A stretch of DNA of 64,000 bases from Brachybacterium tyrofermentans. GTDB lineage: Bacteria > Actinomycetota > Actinomycetes > Actinomycetales > Dermabacteraceae. Shown piece by piece: positions 26,727-37,427 of the stretch (position 1 is the first letter of the stretch; each line of letters begins with the position of its first letter). The notes under the pieces were generated by a model. That model was not told the origin of the DNA, did not search any database, and worked only from the letters and a program-made list of their open reading frames with translations. The position numbers were made by a program, and so were the translations under genes. The DNA is taken from NCBI RefSeq assembly GCF_014897585.1, contig NZ_JABUXW010000014.1:62001-126000 (forward strand), written 5' to 3'.

Positions 26727-27224
26727 ATGGCTTCCATCACCTTCAAGAACACCCCCATCTCGACCGTCGGCGAGCTTCCCGCCCAGGGCTCTGCCCTGCC
26801 GGCGTTCGAGCTCGTCGGTCAGGACCTCTCGCCGGTCGCGAGCTCCGACCTCGCCGGCAAGCGCGTCGTGCTGAACATCTTCCCCTCGCTGGACACCGGC
26901 ACCTGCGCGATGAGCGTGCGCACGTTCAACGAGCTCGCCGCTGGCCTCGAGAACACCGTCGTCGTCTGCGTCTCGAAGGACCTGCCGTTCGCGCAGGCGC
27001 GCTTCTGCGGCGCCGAGGGCATCGAGAACGTCGTCACCGGCTCCGCCTTCCGCTCCTCCTTCGGCGAGGACTACGGCGTGACCATGAGCGACGGCCCGCT
27101 GGCGGGCCTGCTCTCGCGCGCCGTCGTCATCACCGACGAGACCGGCAAGGTCGTCTACACCGAGCAGGTCGGCGAGGTCTCCGAGGAGCCCGACTACGAG
27201 GGCGCGAAGGCCGCTCTGGCCTGA
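26727..27224 (+). CDS. tpx: Thiol peroxidase (atypical 2-Cys peroxiredoxin)
   Basis: A 165-residue Tpx reducing hydroperoxides with thioredoxin. The peroxidatic cysteine is C60 in [18 protein letters not shown], and the resolving cysteine is C94 in [14 protein letters not shown]; both positions are standard. An additional cysteine, C81, lies in [13 protein letters not shown]. The N-terminal [15 protein letters not shown] is typical. A strong terminator hairpin follows. Confidence 0.96.
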   Translation: MASITFKNTPISTVGELPAQGSALPAFELVGQDLSPVASSDLAGKRVVLNIFPSLDTGTCAMSVRTFNELAAGLENTVVVCVSKDLPFAQARFCGAEGIENVVTGSAFRSSFGEDYGVTMSDGPLAGLLSRAVVITDETGKVVYTEQVGEVSEEPDYEGAKAALA

Positions 27225-27276
27225 GAGGCACTCACCCGAGCAGCGCCCCTCCGCGGCAGCAGCTGCCACCCCTGGC

Positions 27277-27313
27277 CAGGGCCCGGTCCGCCTCCCGCGC
27301 GGATCGGGCCCTG
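27277..27313 (+). terminator. Strong terminator downstream of tpx
   Basis: A 15-bp stem is formed by 27277-27291 and 27299-27313 (one G-U pair, all others Watson-Crick) with a 7-nt loop CTCCCGC. It lies 52 nt after the tpx stop and 38 nt before the DUF488 start. Confidence 0.8.
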
Positions 27314-27351
27314 TCCCGTACCCGGGACGAAACCCATCGGAAGGACAGATC

Positions 27352-27732
27352 ATGAGCAGCATCGAGATCACCACCGACCGCGTCCACGACGTGCTGGACG
27401 ATGACGGCTCCGGCGCCGACGAGTACCGCGTGCTGGTGGACCGGCTGTGGCCGCGCGGCATCACGAAGGAGCGGCTCGCCCACGACGACTGGGACAAGGA
27501 CGTAGCCCCCAGCTCCGATCTCCGGACGTCCTTCCACGACGACGACCTGGACTTCCAGGAGTTCTCGGGCCGGTACCGCCATGAGCTCGACGACAGCGAC
27601 GCCCCCCAGGCGCTCCTGGACCGGGCCCGAGAGGCCGGAGCTCACAGGATCGTGCTCCTGTTCGCTGCGAAGGACACCCAGCACAACCACGCCCAGGTGC
27701 TGCAGGAGGCGCTGCAGGGACTCGTGCGCTGA
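27352..27732 (+). CDS. DUF488 family protein (YeaO-like)
   Basis: A 126-residue DUF488 protein. The family core EYRVLVDRLWPRGITKERL is intact, as are WDKDVAPSSDLRTSFH and the C-terminal IVLLFAAKDTQHNHAQVL. The biochemical role is unknown. AAGGA lies shortly before the ATG. It follows the tpx terminator and so has its own promoter. Confidence 0.88.
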   Translation: MSSIEITTDRVHDVLDDDGSGADEYRVLVDRLWPRGITKERLAHDDWDKDVAPSSDLRTSFHDDDLDFQEFSGRYRHELDDSDAPQALLDRAREAGAHRIVLLFAAKDTQHNHAQVLQEALQGLVR

Positions 27733-27881
27733 GAGCACGGTGCGAGATCCTGACCAGGGACCAGGAAGGTCGATCTTGACCGGCGACCCGGACCGGCGGC
27801 TCTGACAGGACAGTCCTCTCCGCTCCCGTCCTGCGGCCGTGCTGTGATGCGGACATCCGCCCGCTCCGGCCCTCCGGGCAG

Positions 27882-27895
27882 TAGGGTCGTCGATC
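27882..27895 (+). promoter_or_regulatory. -10 box of tauE, probably leaderless
   Basis: TAGGGT (27882-27887) fits TANNNT and ends 8 nt before the GTG start. No Shine-Dalgarno sequence lies between, so translation probably begins at the 5' end of the mRNA. Confidence 0.4.
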
Positions 27896-28711
27896 GTGGA
27901 ACCGCTCTCGCTCATCGTCCTGCTCGTGATGGGCACCCTCGCCGGCGCCATCAACGCCGCAGTCGGCTCCGGCTCGCTGCTCACCCTCCCCGTGCTGATG
28001 GCCCTCGGCATCCCCCCGGGCGTCGCCGTGCGCACGAACACCGTGGGCATGCTCTTCTCGACGATCGGCTCCGTCGTCGGCTACCGCAAGGAGATCGACG
28101 AGGAGAAGCACGACCTCCCGCCGCTGGTCCTCACCGCCGCCGGCGGAGCGATCCTCGGCTCGCTCCTGCTGCTGGTCTCCCCGGCCTCGGCACTCGACGT
28201 CGTCGTGCCCGTGCTGATCGTGGTCGCCCTGGCGATGGTCGTGTTCCAGAAGCGGATCACGGCGGCGCTGCGCGCCCGATCGGATCGACGCAGGGCCGCC
28301 CGGGGGCCGGTGGCGCCGACGTCCGACGGCTCGGACCGCAGCCCGCTGCGCTCACCGGCACTCGTGGGCTCGATGGGCGCCGCCTCGATCTACGGCGGCT
28401 ACTTCACCGCCGCACAGGGGATCCTCTACCTCGGGATCCTGGGCACGTTCACCGGTCGCACGATGGGCTCGGTGAACAGTGTGAAGAACCTGCTGAGCCT
28501 GGTCGTGAACCTCGCGGCCGCAACCATCTACGTCATCGCGCACTTCGTGATCGGGGCGGAGATCGTGTGGCTCGCGACCGCCGCGATCGCCGTCGGCGCC
28601 CTGATCGGCGGCTACTTCGGCGCCCATCTCGCCAAGCTGATGCCCGAGTGGCTGCTGCGCGGCATCATCGTCGTCGTCGCGCTGATCGCCCTCGTGCGCC
28701 AGTTCATCTGA
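27896..28711 (+). CDS. TauE/SafE family anion permease
   Basis: A 271-residue membrane protein of the TauE/SafE (sulfite/sulfonate exporter) family, with about eight transmembrane segments in two repeats. The duplicated family motif is GAINAAVGSGSLLTLPVLMALGIPPGVAVRTNTVG in the first half and GGYFTAAQGILYLGILGTF in the second. A short basic cytoplasmic loop (RARSDRRRAARG) separates the halves. The transported anion is unknown. The start is GTG. Confidence 0.88.
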   Translation: MEPLSLIVLLVMGTLAGAINAAVGSGSLLTLPVLMALGIPPGVAVRTNTVGMLFSTIGSVVGYRKEIDEEKHDLPPLVLTAAGGAILGSLLLLVSPASALDVVVPVLIVVALAMVVFQKRITAALRARSDRRRAARGPVAPTSDGSDRSPLRSPALVGSMGAASIYGGYFTAAQGILYLGILGTFTGRTMGSVNSVKNLLSLVVNLAAATIYVIAHFVIGAEIVWLATAAIAVGALIGGYFGAHLAKLMPEWLLRGIIVVVALIALVRQFI

Positions 28712-28748
28712 GCGGGAGCAGGCCACACAGGGCGGGCCGCCCGCAGCC

Positions 28749-29537
28749 TCAGCGCAGGAACGGGACGACCTGGTCGAGCACGTCGTCGGGCGGGAACAGG
28801 GTGGCGCCGTGGGAGCGCCCGGGCAGCGGGACGAACTCCGCATCCGGCATCAGCGAAGCGGCACGCACGGAATCCTCGTACCGCGGATGGTCCTCGGTGC
28901 CCGCCATCCACAGCGCCGGGACCGTGCAGTCCGCGAGCACGTCGTCGGGGACAGCGGCGGTGGCGTCGGTCGCGGTCAGCAGAGCCGCGACGGCGAGCGG
29001 ATCAGCGGCCAGGAACGCCGTGCGCGTGGCACGGTCCCGCCGTGTGGTGATGCCGGGACCGAGTCCCTGGCCGTCGCAGAACGCCTCCATCCCGCCCTCC
29101 CGGATCGCGTCGATGACCTCCGGGAAGAAGACCGAGTCGATCTGGCCCCTCTGCACAGCGGCGGAACCGCCCAGGCTGACCAGGCGCGTCACCCGCGCCG
29201 GATGCTCGAGCGCTGCGGTCAGCGCGATACGGGCGCCCAGCGAGTAGCCCATCAGCGCGGCCCGGCCGATCGCCTCGGCGTCGAGCACCGCGAGCAGATC
29301 GGCGACGAACACGTCCTGCGTATAGGCGGCGGGATCGTGCGGGGTGCCCGACCGGCCATGCCCGCGCAGGTCCATCCTGATCACGGTGTGCTCGCCGGCG
29401 AGAGGCTCGAGATACCCCAGCCCCCGCCAGATCGCCCGCGAGAGCACGGAGCCGTGCAGCAGCACCACGGCGGGGCCGGAGCCCATGACGTCGTAGCGCA
29501 GGTCGATGCCGTCCACGGGGGAGGGGATGACGGGCAC
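28749..29537 (-). CDS. Alpha/beta hydrolase
   Basis: A 262-residue alpha/beta-hydrolase. The oxyanion HG motif is VVLLHGSVLS, the nucleophile elbow is GYSLGA (S99), the acid is probably D in MAGTEDHPRYED, and the histidine is in PGRSHGATL. It resembles the 3-oxoadipate enol-lactonase/lysophospholipase-like group, but no substrate can be assigned. Monocistronic, with the palindromic element family in its upstream spacer. Confidence 0.85.
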   Translation of the reverse strand: MPVIPSPVDGIDLRYDVMGSGPAVVLLHGSVLSRAIWRGLGYLEPLAGEHTVIRMDLRGHGRSGTPHDPAAYTQDVFVADLLAVLDAEAIGRAALMGYSLGARIALTAALEHPARVTRLVSLGGSAAVQRGQIDSVFFPEVIDAIREGGMEAFCDGQGLGPGITTRRDRATRTAFLAADPLAVAALLTATDATAAVPDDVLADCTVPALWMAGTEDHPRYEDSVRAASLMPDAEFVPLPGRSHGATLFPPDDVLDQVVPFLR

Positions 29538-29641
29538 GGCCCGGTCCTTTCGGTCGGTCGCTCTGGGAGCGGAACCCGGATCGGGGCCGCTCTGCAGGGC
29601 ACGGATGTCGGCTCTGCTGCGCGGGGTGCGGAGGGCAATTT

Positions 29642-29721
29642 GGCCCGTCGGCGGAAGCGGACGGGCCGCCGGTGATGTCTGCTGGCGATGTCGTCAGCTC
29701 GGATCACCAGCGGCCCGTCCG
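29642..29721. repeat. Second copy of the palindromic intergenic element
   Basis: 19-bp arms at 29658-29676 and 29703-29721 are inverted with one mismatch (outer sequence CGGACGGGCCG). The core TGGCGATGTCGTCAG matches TGGCGATATCGCCAG in the copy at 3127-3270. An extra arm GGCCCGTC (29642-29649) can pair alternatively with GACGGGCC (29660-29667). It lies in the 245-bp spacer between the start of the hydrolase gene and the end of icd, which both lie on the minus strand. Confidence 0.75.
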
Positions 29722-29782
29722 TGCAGCTGTCCGGAGAATCGGTCCCACGAGGAGCGGCCGTCCGGCCGTCCTCATCCCGGGC

Positions 29783-32071
<2,289 letters not shown>

Positions 32072-32160
32072 TCAGGCACGAGCCTGGAGTGTTGATCCGG
32101 ATGCCCCCACGGTACGTGACGAGTCCCTCCCCGTCGCCTCCTCGTCAGCTCCTCGTCGGC

Positions 32161-32991
32161 TCAGAGGATCAGCAGGGTGAGCGCCATGATCGCCATGCCC
32201 GCGATCAGGGAGTAGATGACCGTGTGGTGCTCGCCGGTCTCCTCGGCCGCAGGCAGCAGCTCATCGAGCGAGACGAACACCATCACCCCGGCCACGCCCG
32301 CGAGGATCGCGCCCATCGCGTCGCCGGAGAGCAGCGGGGCGAGCAGCAGATACCCGAGCACGGCGCCCACGGGCTCCGCCAGCCCCGTCATCGAGGCGAG
32401 CCAGAACGCCTTGGATCGCGAGCCGGTCGCGCGGCGCACCGGGACCGCCACCGCGAGCCCCTCCGGGATGTTGTGCAGGGCGATCGCCGCGACCACAGGG
32501 ATCGCGATCTCCGGTGCCTGCAGTGCGGCCACGAAGGTCGCGAAGCCCTCGGGGACGTTGTGGAAGGCGAGGGCCGCGGCGGTCACCGTGCCGGTGCGCA
32601 GGAGCCGTGCGCGCAGCGCCCGATCCGCCGCCTGCTCATCGGGCTCGCGCACCTCGGGGTCGCCGTGTGAGCCGGTCATCCTCCCGGAGAACTCATGGGG
32701 GCTGACCGCTTCGGGCACCAGACGGTCCAGCACCGCGATCAGCGCGATCCCCACGAAGAAGGAGAGGGTGGCGATCGCCGTGCCGCGGGCTGTGATCGCG
32801 CCGCCGCTGGAGAGCACATGGGCGCCCTCGGGGAGCAGCTCCACGAAGGACACGTACAGCATCACGCCCGCCGAGAGGCCGAGGCCGCCTGCCAGCATCT
32901 TCGGGTTCGTGCCCCGACCGAGCACTCCGAGTGCGGCGCCGATGCTGGTGGCACCACCGGCGACGAGGGTGAGGAGGAAGGCGGCGAGCAC
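32161..32991 (-). CDS. ZIP-family metal transporter (ZupT-like)
   Basis: A 276-residue ZIP transporter with about eight transmembrane segments. The metal-binding motifs are AFHNVPEGFATF in TM4 and ALHNIPEGLAVAVP in TM5, with SFVELLPEG in TM2. Family members import zinc and other divalent cations. The central loop (about residues 100-125) is charged. The start codon is GTG and no Shine-Dalgarno sequence is evident, so the exact start is uncertain by a few codons. Confidence 0.88.
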   Translation of the reverse strand: MLAAFLLTLVAGGATSIGAALGVLGRGTNPKMLAGGLGLSAGVMLYVSFVELLPEGAHVLSSGGAITARGTAIATLSFFVGIALIAVLDRLVPEAVSPHEFSGRMTGSHGDPEVREPDEQAADRALRARLLRTGTVTAAALAFHNVPEGFATFVAALQAPEIAIPVVAAIALHNIPEGLAVAVPVRRATGSRSKAFWLASMTGLAEPVGAVLGYLLLAPLLSGDAMGAILAGVAGVMVFVSLDELLPAAEETGEHHTVIYSLIAGMAIMALTLLIL

Positions 32992-33040
32992 GAGGACGAC
33001 ACTAGCCGCCCAGGGCCTCGTCGTCGGCTCCGGCGCGGCG

Positions 33041-33109
33041 GAGCCGACGAACCGGGCGAGACAGAGCCGATGAACTGTGCGAGACGGAGCCGACGGACAG
33101 TGCGAGGCG
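33041..33109. repeat. 23-bp imperfect tandem repeat (3 copies)
   Basis: Three 23-bp units beginning GAGCCGA (33041-33063, 33064-33086, 33087-33109) with several substitutions lie in the divergent spacer between the ZIP transporter and the small gene ahead of hisD. No function is evident. Confidence 0.65.
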
Positions 33110-33149
33110 GACGGACAGTACGGTGACCCGAGCGACGACAGGGGGCGAG

Positions 33150-33359
33150 ATGGACTGGGAGGAGCGCTACCGCCGCGCCAGGGTGTCCTGGAACCGCGAA
33201 GCCGTCCGGCATCTGCGCTCCCGAGGATGGATCCTGCTCGTGACCGGGCGGCGGGTGACCTCCGCCGACGAGGAGACGGGGGAGTGGCCCGGGGGCATCA
33301 CCTGGAAGGACCACTCCACGGCGGACGAGGTCCGTCTGCTCGGCCAGCTCCTAGACTGA
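33150..33359 (+). CDS. Small protein upstream of hisD, function unknown
   Basis: A 69-residue Trp/Arg-rich protein ([19 protein letters not shown]...[21 protein letters not shown]) with no transmembrane segment and no family I recognise. It has a purine-rich AGGGGGCGAG before its ATG and ends 4 nt before hisD, so it could be cotranscribed. However, hisD also has its own -10 box inside the 3' end of this gene. An alternative GTG start at 33123 would add nine residues. Confidence 0.55.
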   Translation: MDWEERYRRARVSWNREAVRHLRSRGWILLVTGRRVTSADEETGEWPGGITWKDHSTADEVRLLGQLLD

Positions 33360-33363
33360 CCCC
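33352..33363 (+). promoter_or_regulatory. -10 box of hisD, probably leaderless
   Basis: TAGACT (33352-33357) fits TANNNT and ends 6 nt before the hisD ATG, so the mRNA would start at the initiation codon. No Shine-Dalgarno sequence and no convincing -35 are visible. Confidence 0.5.
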
Positions 33364-34701
33364 ATGCCTGATCCTGCCCCGTTCCTCGCCGTGACCGACC
33401 TGCGCTCGCGCATCCTCAGCACCGCCGAGCTCACGGCGGCCCTGCCGCGCGCCGAGCTCGACGTCGAGGCCGCGACCGCCGCTGTGCGTCCCGTGGTCGA
33501 CGACGTCGCCGCGCGAGGCGCGGCCGCCGTGCTCGATGCCTCGGAGCGCTTCGACGGAGTGCGCCCGGAGCATCTGCGGGTGCCGCAGGCCGAGCTGCAG
33601 CGGGCGCTGGACGAGCTCGATCCGGAGATTCGAGCCGCTCTGGGGGAGTCGGCGGCGCGGGTGCGCCGCGTGGACTCCGCCCAGAGCCGCCGGGAGGAGA
33701 GCGTCGAGGTCGTCCCCGGCGGCACGGTCTCGCAGCGCTGGGTGCCGGTGCGTCGGGTGGGCCTGTACGTGCCCGGCGGGCGTGCGGTGCTGCCCAGCTC
33801 CGTGGTGATGAACGTGGTGCCCGCGCAGGTCGCCGGCGTCGAGCAGATCGTGCTCGCCTCGCCGCCGCAGAAGGAGTTCGGCGGGCTGCCGCACCCCACG
33901 ATCCTCGCCGCCTGCGCGCTGCTCGGGGTGACCGAGGTGATCGCCGCCGGCGGTGCCCAGGCCATCGCGCTGCTCGCGCACGGCGCCGACGACCTCGGTG
34001 ACGGGAAGCACCTCGACCCGGTCGATCTCGTCACCGGTCCCGGCAACGTCTACGTCGTCGCCGCGAAGCGCCTGGTCCGCGGGACCGTCGGCATCGATGC
34101 CGAGGCCGGCCCCACCGAGATCGCGATCCTCGCCGACGCCACCGCCGACCCCGCCTTCGTCGCCGCTGATCTCATCTCGCAGGCCGAGCATGACCCGCTC
34201 GCCGCGAGCATCCTGGTCACCGACGACGAGCAGCTCGTCGCGGGTGTCGAGACGGAGCTCGCCCGTCAGGTGCCCCTCGCCCGGCACCGCGAGCTCATCG
34301 AGGAGGCGCTGCGCGGAGAGCAGAGCGGCGTGGTGATGGTCGACGGGATGGACCAGGGCCTGTCGGTGGTCGATGCCTACGGTGCGGAGCACCTCGAGAT
34401 CCAGACGGCCGACGCCGCCGCGGTCGCCGCCCGGGTCACCAACGCGGGCGCCGTCTTCGTCGGCTCCCACAGCCCGGTGAGCCTCGGCGACTACGCCGCC
34501 GGCTCCAATCACGTGCTGCCCACCGGCGGCAGCTCCCGGTTCAACGGCGGCCTCGGCGTGCAGACCTTCCTGCGCGGCATCCACGTCGTGCACTACGACC
34601 GGGAGGCGCTGGCCGATGCCCGTGCGGCGGCCACCACGTTGGCCGACGCCGAGGGGCTCCCGGCGCACGGTGCGGCGATCGACATCCGCTTCGCGGACTG
34701 A
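33364..34701 (+). CDS. hisD: Histidinol dehydrogenase
   Basis: A 445-residue zinc enzyme catalysing the last two oxidations of histidine synthesis (histidinol to histidine). Signature segments are [43 protein letters not shown], the zinc-ligand region [23 protein letters not shown], and the glycine-rich [19 protein letters not shown]. It is followed 14 nt later by a strong terminator, so it forms a unit separate from hisCBHA, which lies 9 kb downstream on the same strand. Confidence 0.97.
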   Translation: MPDPAPFLAVTDLRSRILSTAELTAALPRAELDVEAATAAVRPVVDDVAARGAAAVLDASERFDGVRPEHLRVPQAELQRALDELDPEIRAALGESAARVRRVDSAQSRREESVEVVPGGTVSQRWVPVRRVGLYVPGGRAVLPSSVVMNVVPAQVAGVEQIVLASPPQKEFGGLPHPTILAACALLGVTEVIAAGGAQAIALLAHGADDLGDGKHLDPVDLVTGPGNVYVVAAKRLVRGTVGIDAEAGPTEIAILADATADPAFVAADLISQAEHDPLAASILVTDDEQLVAGVETELARQVPLARHRELIEEALRGEQSGVVMVDGMDQGLSVVDAYGAEHLEIQTADAAAVAARVTNAGAVFVGSHSPVSLGDYAAGSNHVLPTGGSSRFNGGLGVQTFLRGIHVVHYDREALADARAAATTLADAEGLPAHGAAIDIRFAD

Positions 34702-34715
34702 CCTGCGCGGGCGCG

Positions 34716-34743
34716 GGCCGACGGGCGGGGTCGCCCGTCGGCC
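34716..34743 (+). terminator. Terminator downstream of hisD
   Basis: GGCCGACGGGC (34716-34726) pairs perfectly with GCCCGTCGGCC (34733-34743) across a 6-nt loop, 14 nt after the hisD stop. It ends the hisD transcript ahead of the sugar locus. The same arm sequence recurs in the terminator at 62143-62196. Confidence 0.8.
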
Positions 34744-34818
34744 TGTCGGCCTCGGCCCTTGGCCGTAGACCCGTCGACTCATCGGCCGTGCCGTGATCCA
34801 GGAACGTGCCTGCGCCTC

Positions 34819-34872
34819 TTGCGCACACCGATGTAAGCGCATACAGTCCGTGTCACGCTGTAAGCGCTTCCA
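34819..34872 (+). promoter_or_regulatory. lacI promoter with two LacI-family operators
   Basis: TTGCGC (34819-34824) and TACAGT (34842-34847) are separated by 17 bp. Operator 1, TGTAAGCGCATACA (34832-34845), overlaps the -10. Operator 2, TGTAAGCGCTTCCA (34859-34872), lies just after the expected start site and fits the LacI-family pattern TGNAANCGNTNNCA at every position; operator 1 differs at one. The centres are 27 bp apart. This predicts tight autorepression of lacI and everything transcribed through it. Confidence 0.8.
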
Positions 34873-34976
34873 GCTCTGATGGGGGCTTCCGGCTCCGACG
34901 GACGGCAGGTCCGGGAGTGCGCGCAGCGCTGCTGAGCAGGAATCGATGACGAGCTGGATGAGCTGGAGGAGACCGG

Positions 34977-36065
34977 ATGATGGCCAACGGCGCATCCTCG
35001 CCCGTACCTACGATCTACCAGGTCGCTGAGCGCGCGGGCGTCTCGATCGCGACGGTCAGCCGCGCGTTCTCGGACCCCTCCAAGGTGGCACCCCGCACGC
35101 TGGATGCCGTCCTCGAGGCGGCCCGCGTCCTGCGGTACGTCCCGGCCGCTGCGGCCCGGGCGCTCGCCGTCCGGCGCAGCAAGGCGCTCGGCGTCGTGCT
35201 CCCGCACATCGACGGCCCGTATTACGCGGAGCTCCTGGTCGGGTTCGAGGTCGCGGCCTCCGAGCTCGGGCTGTCCGTGGTGCTGGCGCTCCTGAACCCG
35301 CAGGAGCCGCGGCATCTCTCCGTGCTCGACCTCCTGGGCCGCGTCGATGGCGTCGCCTTCATGGCCCGCAGCGGCGCGCAGGACGACACCGTGCGGCAGG
35401 TCGCCGATGTGCGACCCACCGTGAGCGTCGCCCGCGGCCAGGTCGAGGGCGTCGACGCCTTCTACGCCGAGAACCGCGCGGCGGCCCGTCAGCTCACCGA
35501 GCACCTCATCGAGCACGGCCGACGCCGCATCGGCTTCGTCGGGCGCCTCGAGGAGGGGTCCGACATCGGGCAGCGCCACGTCGGCTACCTCGAAGCCCTC
35601 GAGGAAGCCGGCCTCGCGCCCGCAGAGCGGTTCGAGAAGGACCCGGTCGAGGCCTCCGGACTCGAGATCGCCGAGATGCTGCTGGCCGTCGAGCGCGAGC
35701 GGAACGACGCGGACGCCGGTGCGGCCGGAGCGGACGATGCGACCGGGATCGCCGGTCTCGACGCACTCGTCTGCGGCAACGACGAGCTCGCGATGGCGAT
35801 CATCTCCCGCCTCACCGCGGCAGGCGTGGACGTCCCCGGTCGCCTCGCCGTCACCGGATGGGACGACACCGTCACCGCCCGCTACCTGACCCCCGGCCTG
35901 ACCACCGTCCGGCAGGACGTCGCAGAGCTCGGGGCCCTCGCCGCACAGCGACTCGCGGCCCTCATCGACGGGGACACGTCGCAGTCGCCGGTCACGGTCG
36001 ACTCCAACGTCGTGCTCCGGCAGTCCTGCGGCTGCGCCCCCGACCCGGTCCCGGCCCTGGCGTAG
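34977..36065 (+). CDS. LacI-family transcriptional repressor of the sugar locus
   Basis: A 362-residue LacI-type regulator. The helix-turn-helix and hinge are at about residues 12-60 (TIYQVAERAGVSIATVSRAF; LRYVPAAAARALAVRRS), followed by a periplasmic-binding-like sensor domain (GVVLPHIDGPYYAELLVGFE; ALVCGNDELAMAIISRL; LAVTGWDDTVTARYLTPGLTTVRQD). The C-terminus SCGC lies in the usual LacI C-tail position. GGAGGAGACCGG precedes two consecutive ATGs (34977, 34980). Its operators are in its own promoter; the inducer is probably the imported oligosaccharide. Confidence 0.93.
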   Translation: MMANGASSPVPTIYQVAERAGVSIATVSRAFSDPSKVAPRTLDAVLEAARVLRYVPAAAARALAVRRSKALGVVLPHIDGPYYAELLVGFEVAASELGLSVVLALLNPQEPRHLSVLDLLGRVDGVAFMARSGAQDDTVRQVADVRPTVSVARGQVEGVDAFYAENRAAARQLTEHLIEHGRRRIGFVGRLEEGSDIGQRHVGYLEALEEAGLAPAERFEKDPVEASGLEIAEMLLAVERERNDADAGAAGADDATGIAGLDALVCGNDELAMAIISRLTAAGVDVPGRLAVTGWDDTVTARYLTPGLTTVRQDVAELGALAAQRLAALIDGDTSQSPVTVDSNVVLRQSCGCAPDPVPALA

Positions 36066-36133
36066 CGCGCCCGCTCACGATCCGACCAGAACCGCACAGA
36101 TCCCCCGACCGCCTCATGGACGAAGGAGTCATC

Positions 36134-37426
36134 ATGACCAGCATTCCCCGCATCTCCCGCCGCACCCTCGGCGGATTGGGCGCTGCCGGCGCCCTGTCCG
36201 CCCTCGCCGCCTGCGGCCGCCCCGAGGAGGACGGCGGCGGTGCTGCAGACCCCGCCGCCCCGGTCGCCGAGGGACCCGCCACCGGCTCCCTCACGATCTG
36301 GGCCATGGGCGCCGAGGGCGAGGCCCTCCCCGAGCTGCTCACGGGCTTCGAGGAGGAGAACCCCGACGTCACGCTCGAGGTCACCCCGCTGCCCTGGGAC
36401 TCGGCCCATGACAAGTTCACCTCGGCGATCGCCGCCGGCACCGCCCCGGACGTCGCCCAGGTCGGCTCGACCTGGATGGCGGAGTTCGTGAGCCTGGATG
36501 CTCTGGAGCCCACCCCGGAGTCCATCGCCCTGGACGACTTCTTCCCCGGCGCCGTCGAGGGTGTCACCGTCGGCGACACCGCCTACGGCGTCCCGTGGTA
36601 CGTCGAGACCCGCCTGGTCTACTACCGCAAGGACATCGCCGAGGCCGCCGGGATCTCCGAGCCGCCGACCGACTGGGAGGGCCTGGCCGCCATGGCGAAG
36701 GCGCTCCAGGGCCAGCCCGACGGGAAGTGGGGCATCGCCCTGCAGCCCGGCGGGGACGGCTCCTGGCAGACCGTGCTCCCGCTGTGCTGGTCCAACGGCG
36801 GGGGTGTCGTCTCCGAGGCCGGGGACGAGTTCACCTTCGAGACGCCGCAGAACGAGGAGGCGCTGGCCTACTACCAGTCCTACTTCACCGACGGGATCGC
36901 CGACCCGGCACCTGCCGAGGGCACCACCGAGCAGGACTTCGTCTCCGGAGCGGTGCCGATGTTCGTCTCCGGCCCCTGGATGATGGCGGCCGTCGAGGGC
37001 GTGGGCGGAGACGGCTTCGCCGACAAGTACGGCGTGTTCGTGATGCCCGTGAAGGAGACCAGCTCGAGCTTCCTGGGCGGTGCCAACATCGGCGTCCTCC
37101 AGGGGTCGAAGAACCGCGACTCCGCCTGGAAGCTCGTGGAGTACCTCTCCCGCCCGGAGGTCCAGATCCAGTGGTTCGAGCAGGTCACCGACATGCCTGC
37201 GGTGCAGTCGGCCTGGGAGGACGAGAAGGTCTCCTCCAACGAGAAGTTCGAGGCCTTCCACACCCAGCTCGAGACCGCCCTCGCCCCGCCCACGATCGCC
37301 ACCTGGGAACAGGTGGCTGCGAAGTTCGACGCCCAGATCGAGCAGGTCTGCAAGCAGGACCTCGCCCCGGCCGACGCCCTCCAGGCCGCGCAGTCCGAGG
37401 CACAGGGCATCGGGATCGGCGCCTGA
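36134..37426 (+). CDS. CUT1 ABC transporter sugar-binding lipoprotein
   Basis: A 430-residue family 1 solute-binding protein. It has a twin-arginine-like lipoprotein signal (SRRTLGGLGAAGALSALAAC) with the lipobox cysteine at about residue 27. The mature part is typical of maltose- or oligosaccharide-binding proteins (LTIWAMGAEGEALPELLTGFEEENPDVTLEV; GTAPDVAQVGSTWMAEF; YGVPWYVETRLVYYRKDIAEAAGI). GAAGGAG precedes the ATG. The first permease starts 1 nt after its stop. The cluster context suggests beta-glucan oligosaccharides as ligand. Confidence 0.93.
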   Translation: MTSIPRISRRTLGGLGAAGALSALAACGRPEEDGGGAADPAAPVAEGPATGSLTIWAMGAEGEALPELLTGFEEENPDVTLEVTPLPWDSAHDKFTSAIAAGTAPDVAQVGSTWMAEFVSLDALEPTPESIALDDFFPGAVEGVTVGDTAYGVPWYVETRLVYYRKDIAEAAGISEPPTDWEGLAAMAKALQGQPDGKWGIALQPGGDGSWQTVLPLCWSNGGGVVSEAGDEFTFETPQNEEALAYYQSYFTDGIADPAPAEGTTEQDFVSGAVPMFVSGPWMMAAVEGVGGDGFADKYGVFVMPVKETSSSFLGGANIGVLQGSKNRDSAWKLVEYLSRPEVQIQWFEQVTDMPAVQSAWEDEKVSSNEKFEAFHTQLETALAPPTIATWEQVAAKFDAQIEQVCKQDLAPADALQAAQSEAQGIGIGA

Positions 37427-37427
37427 G

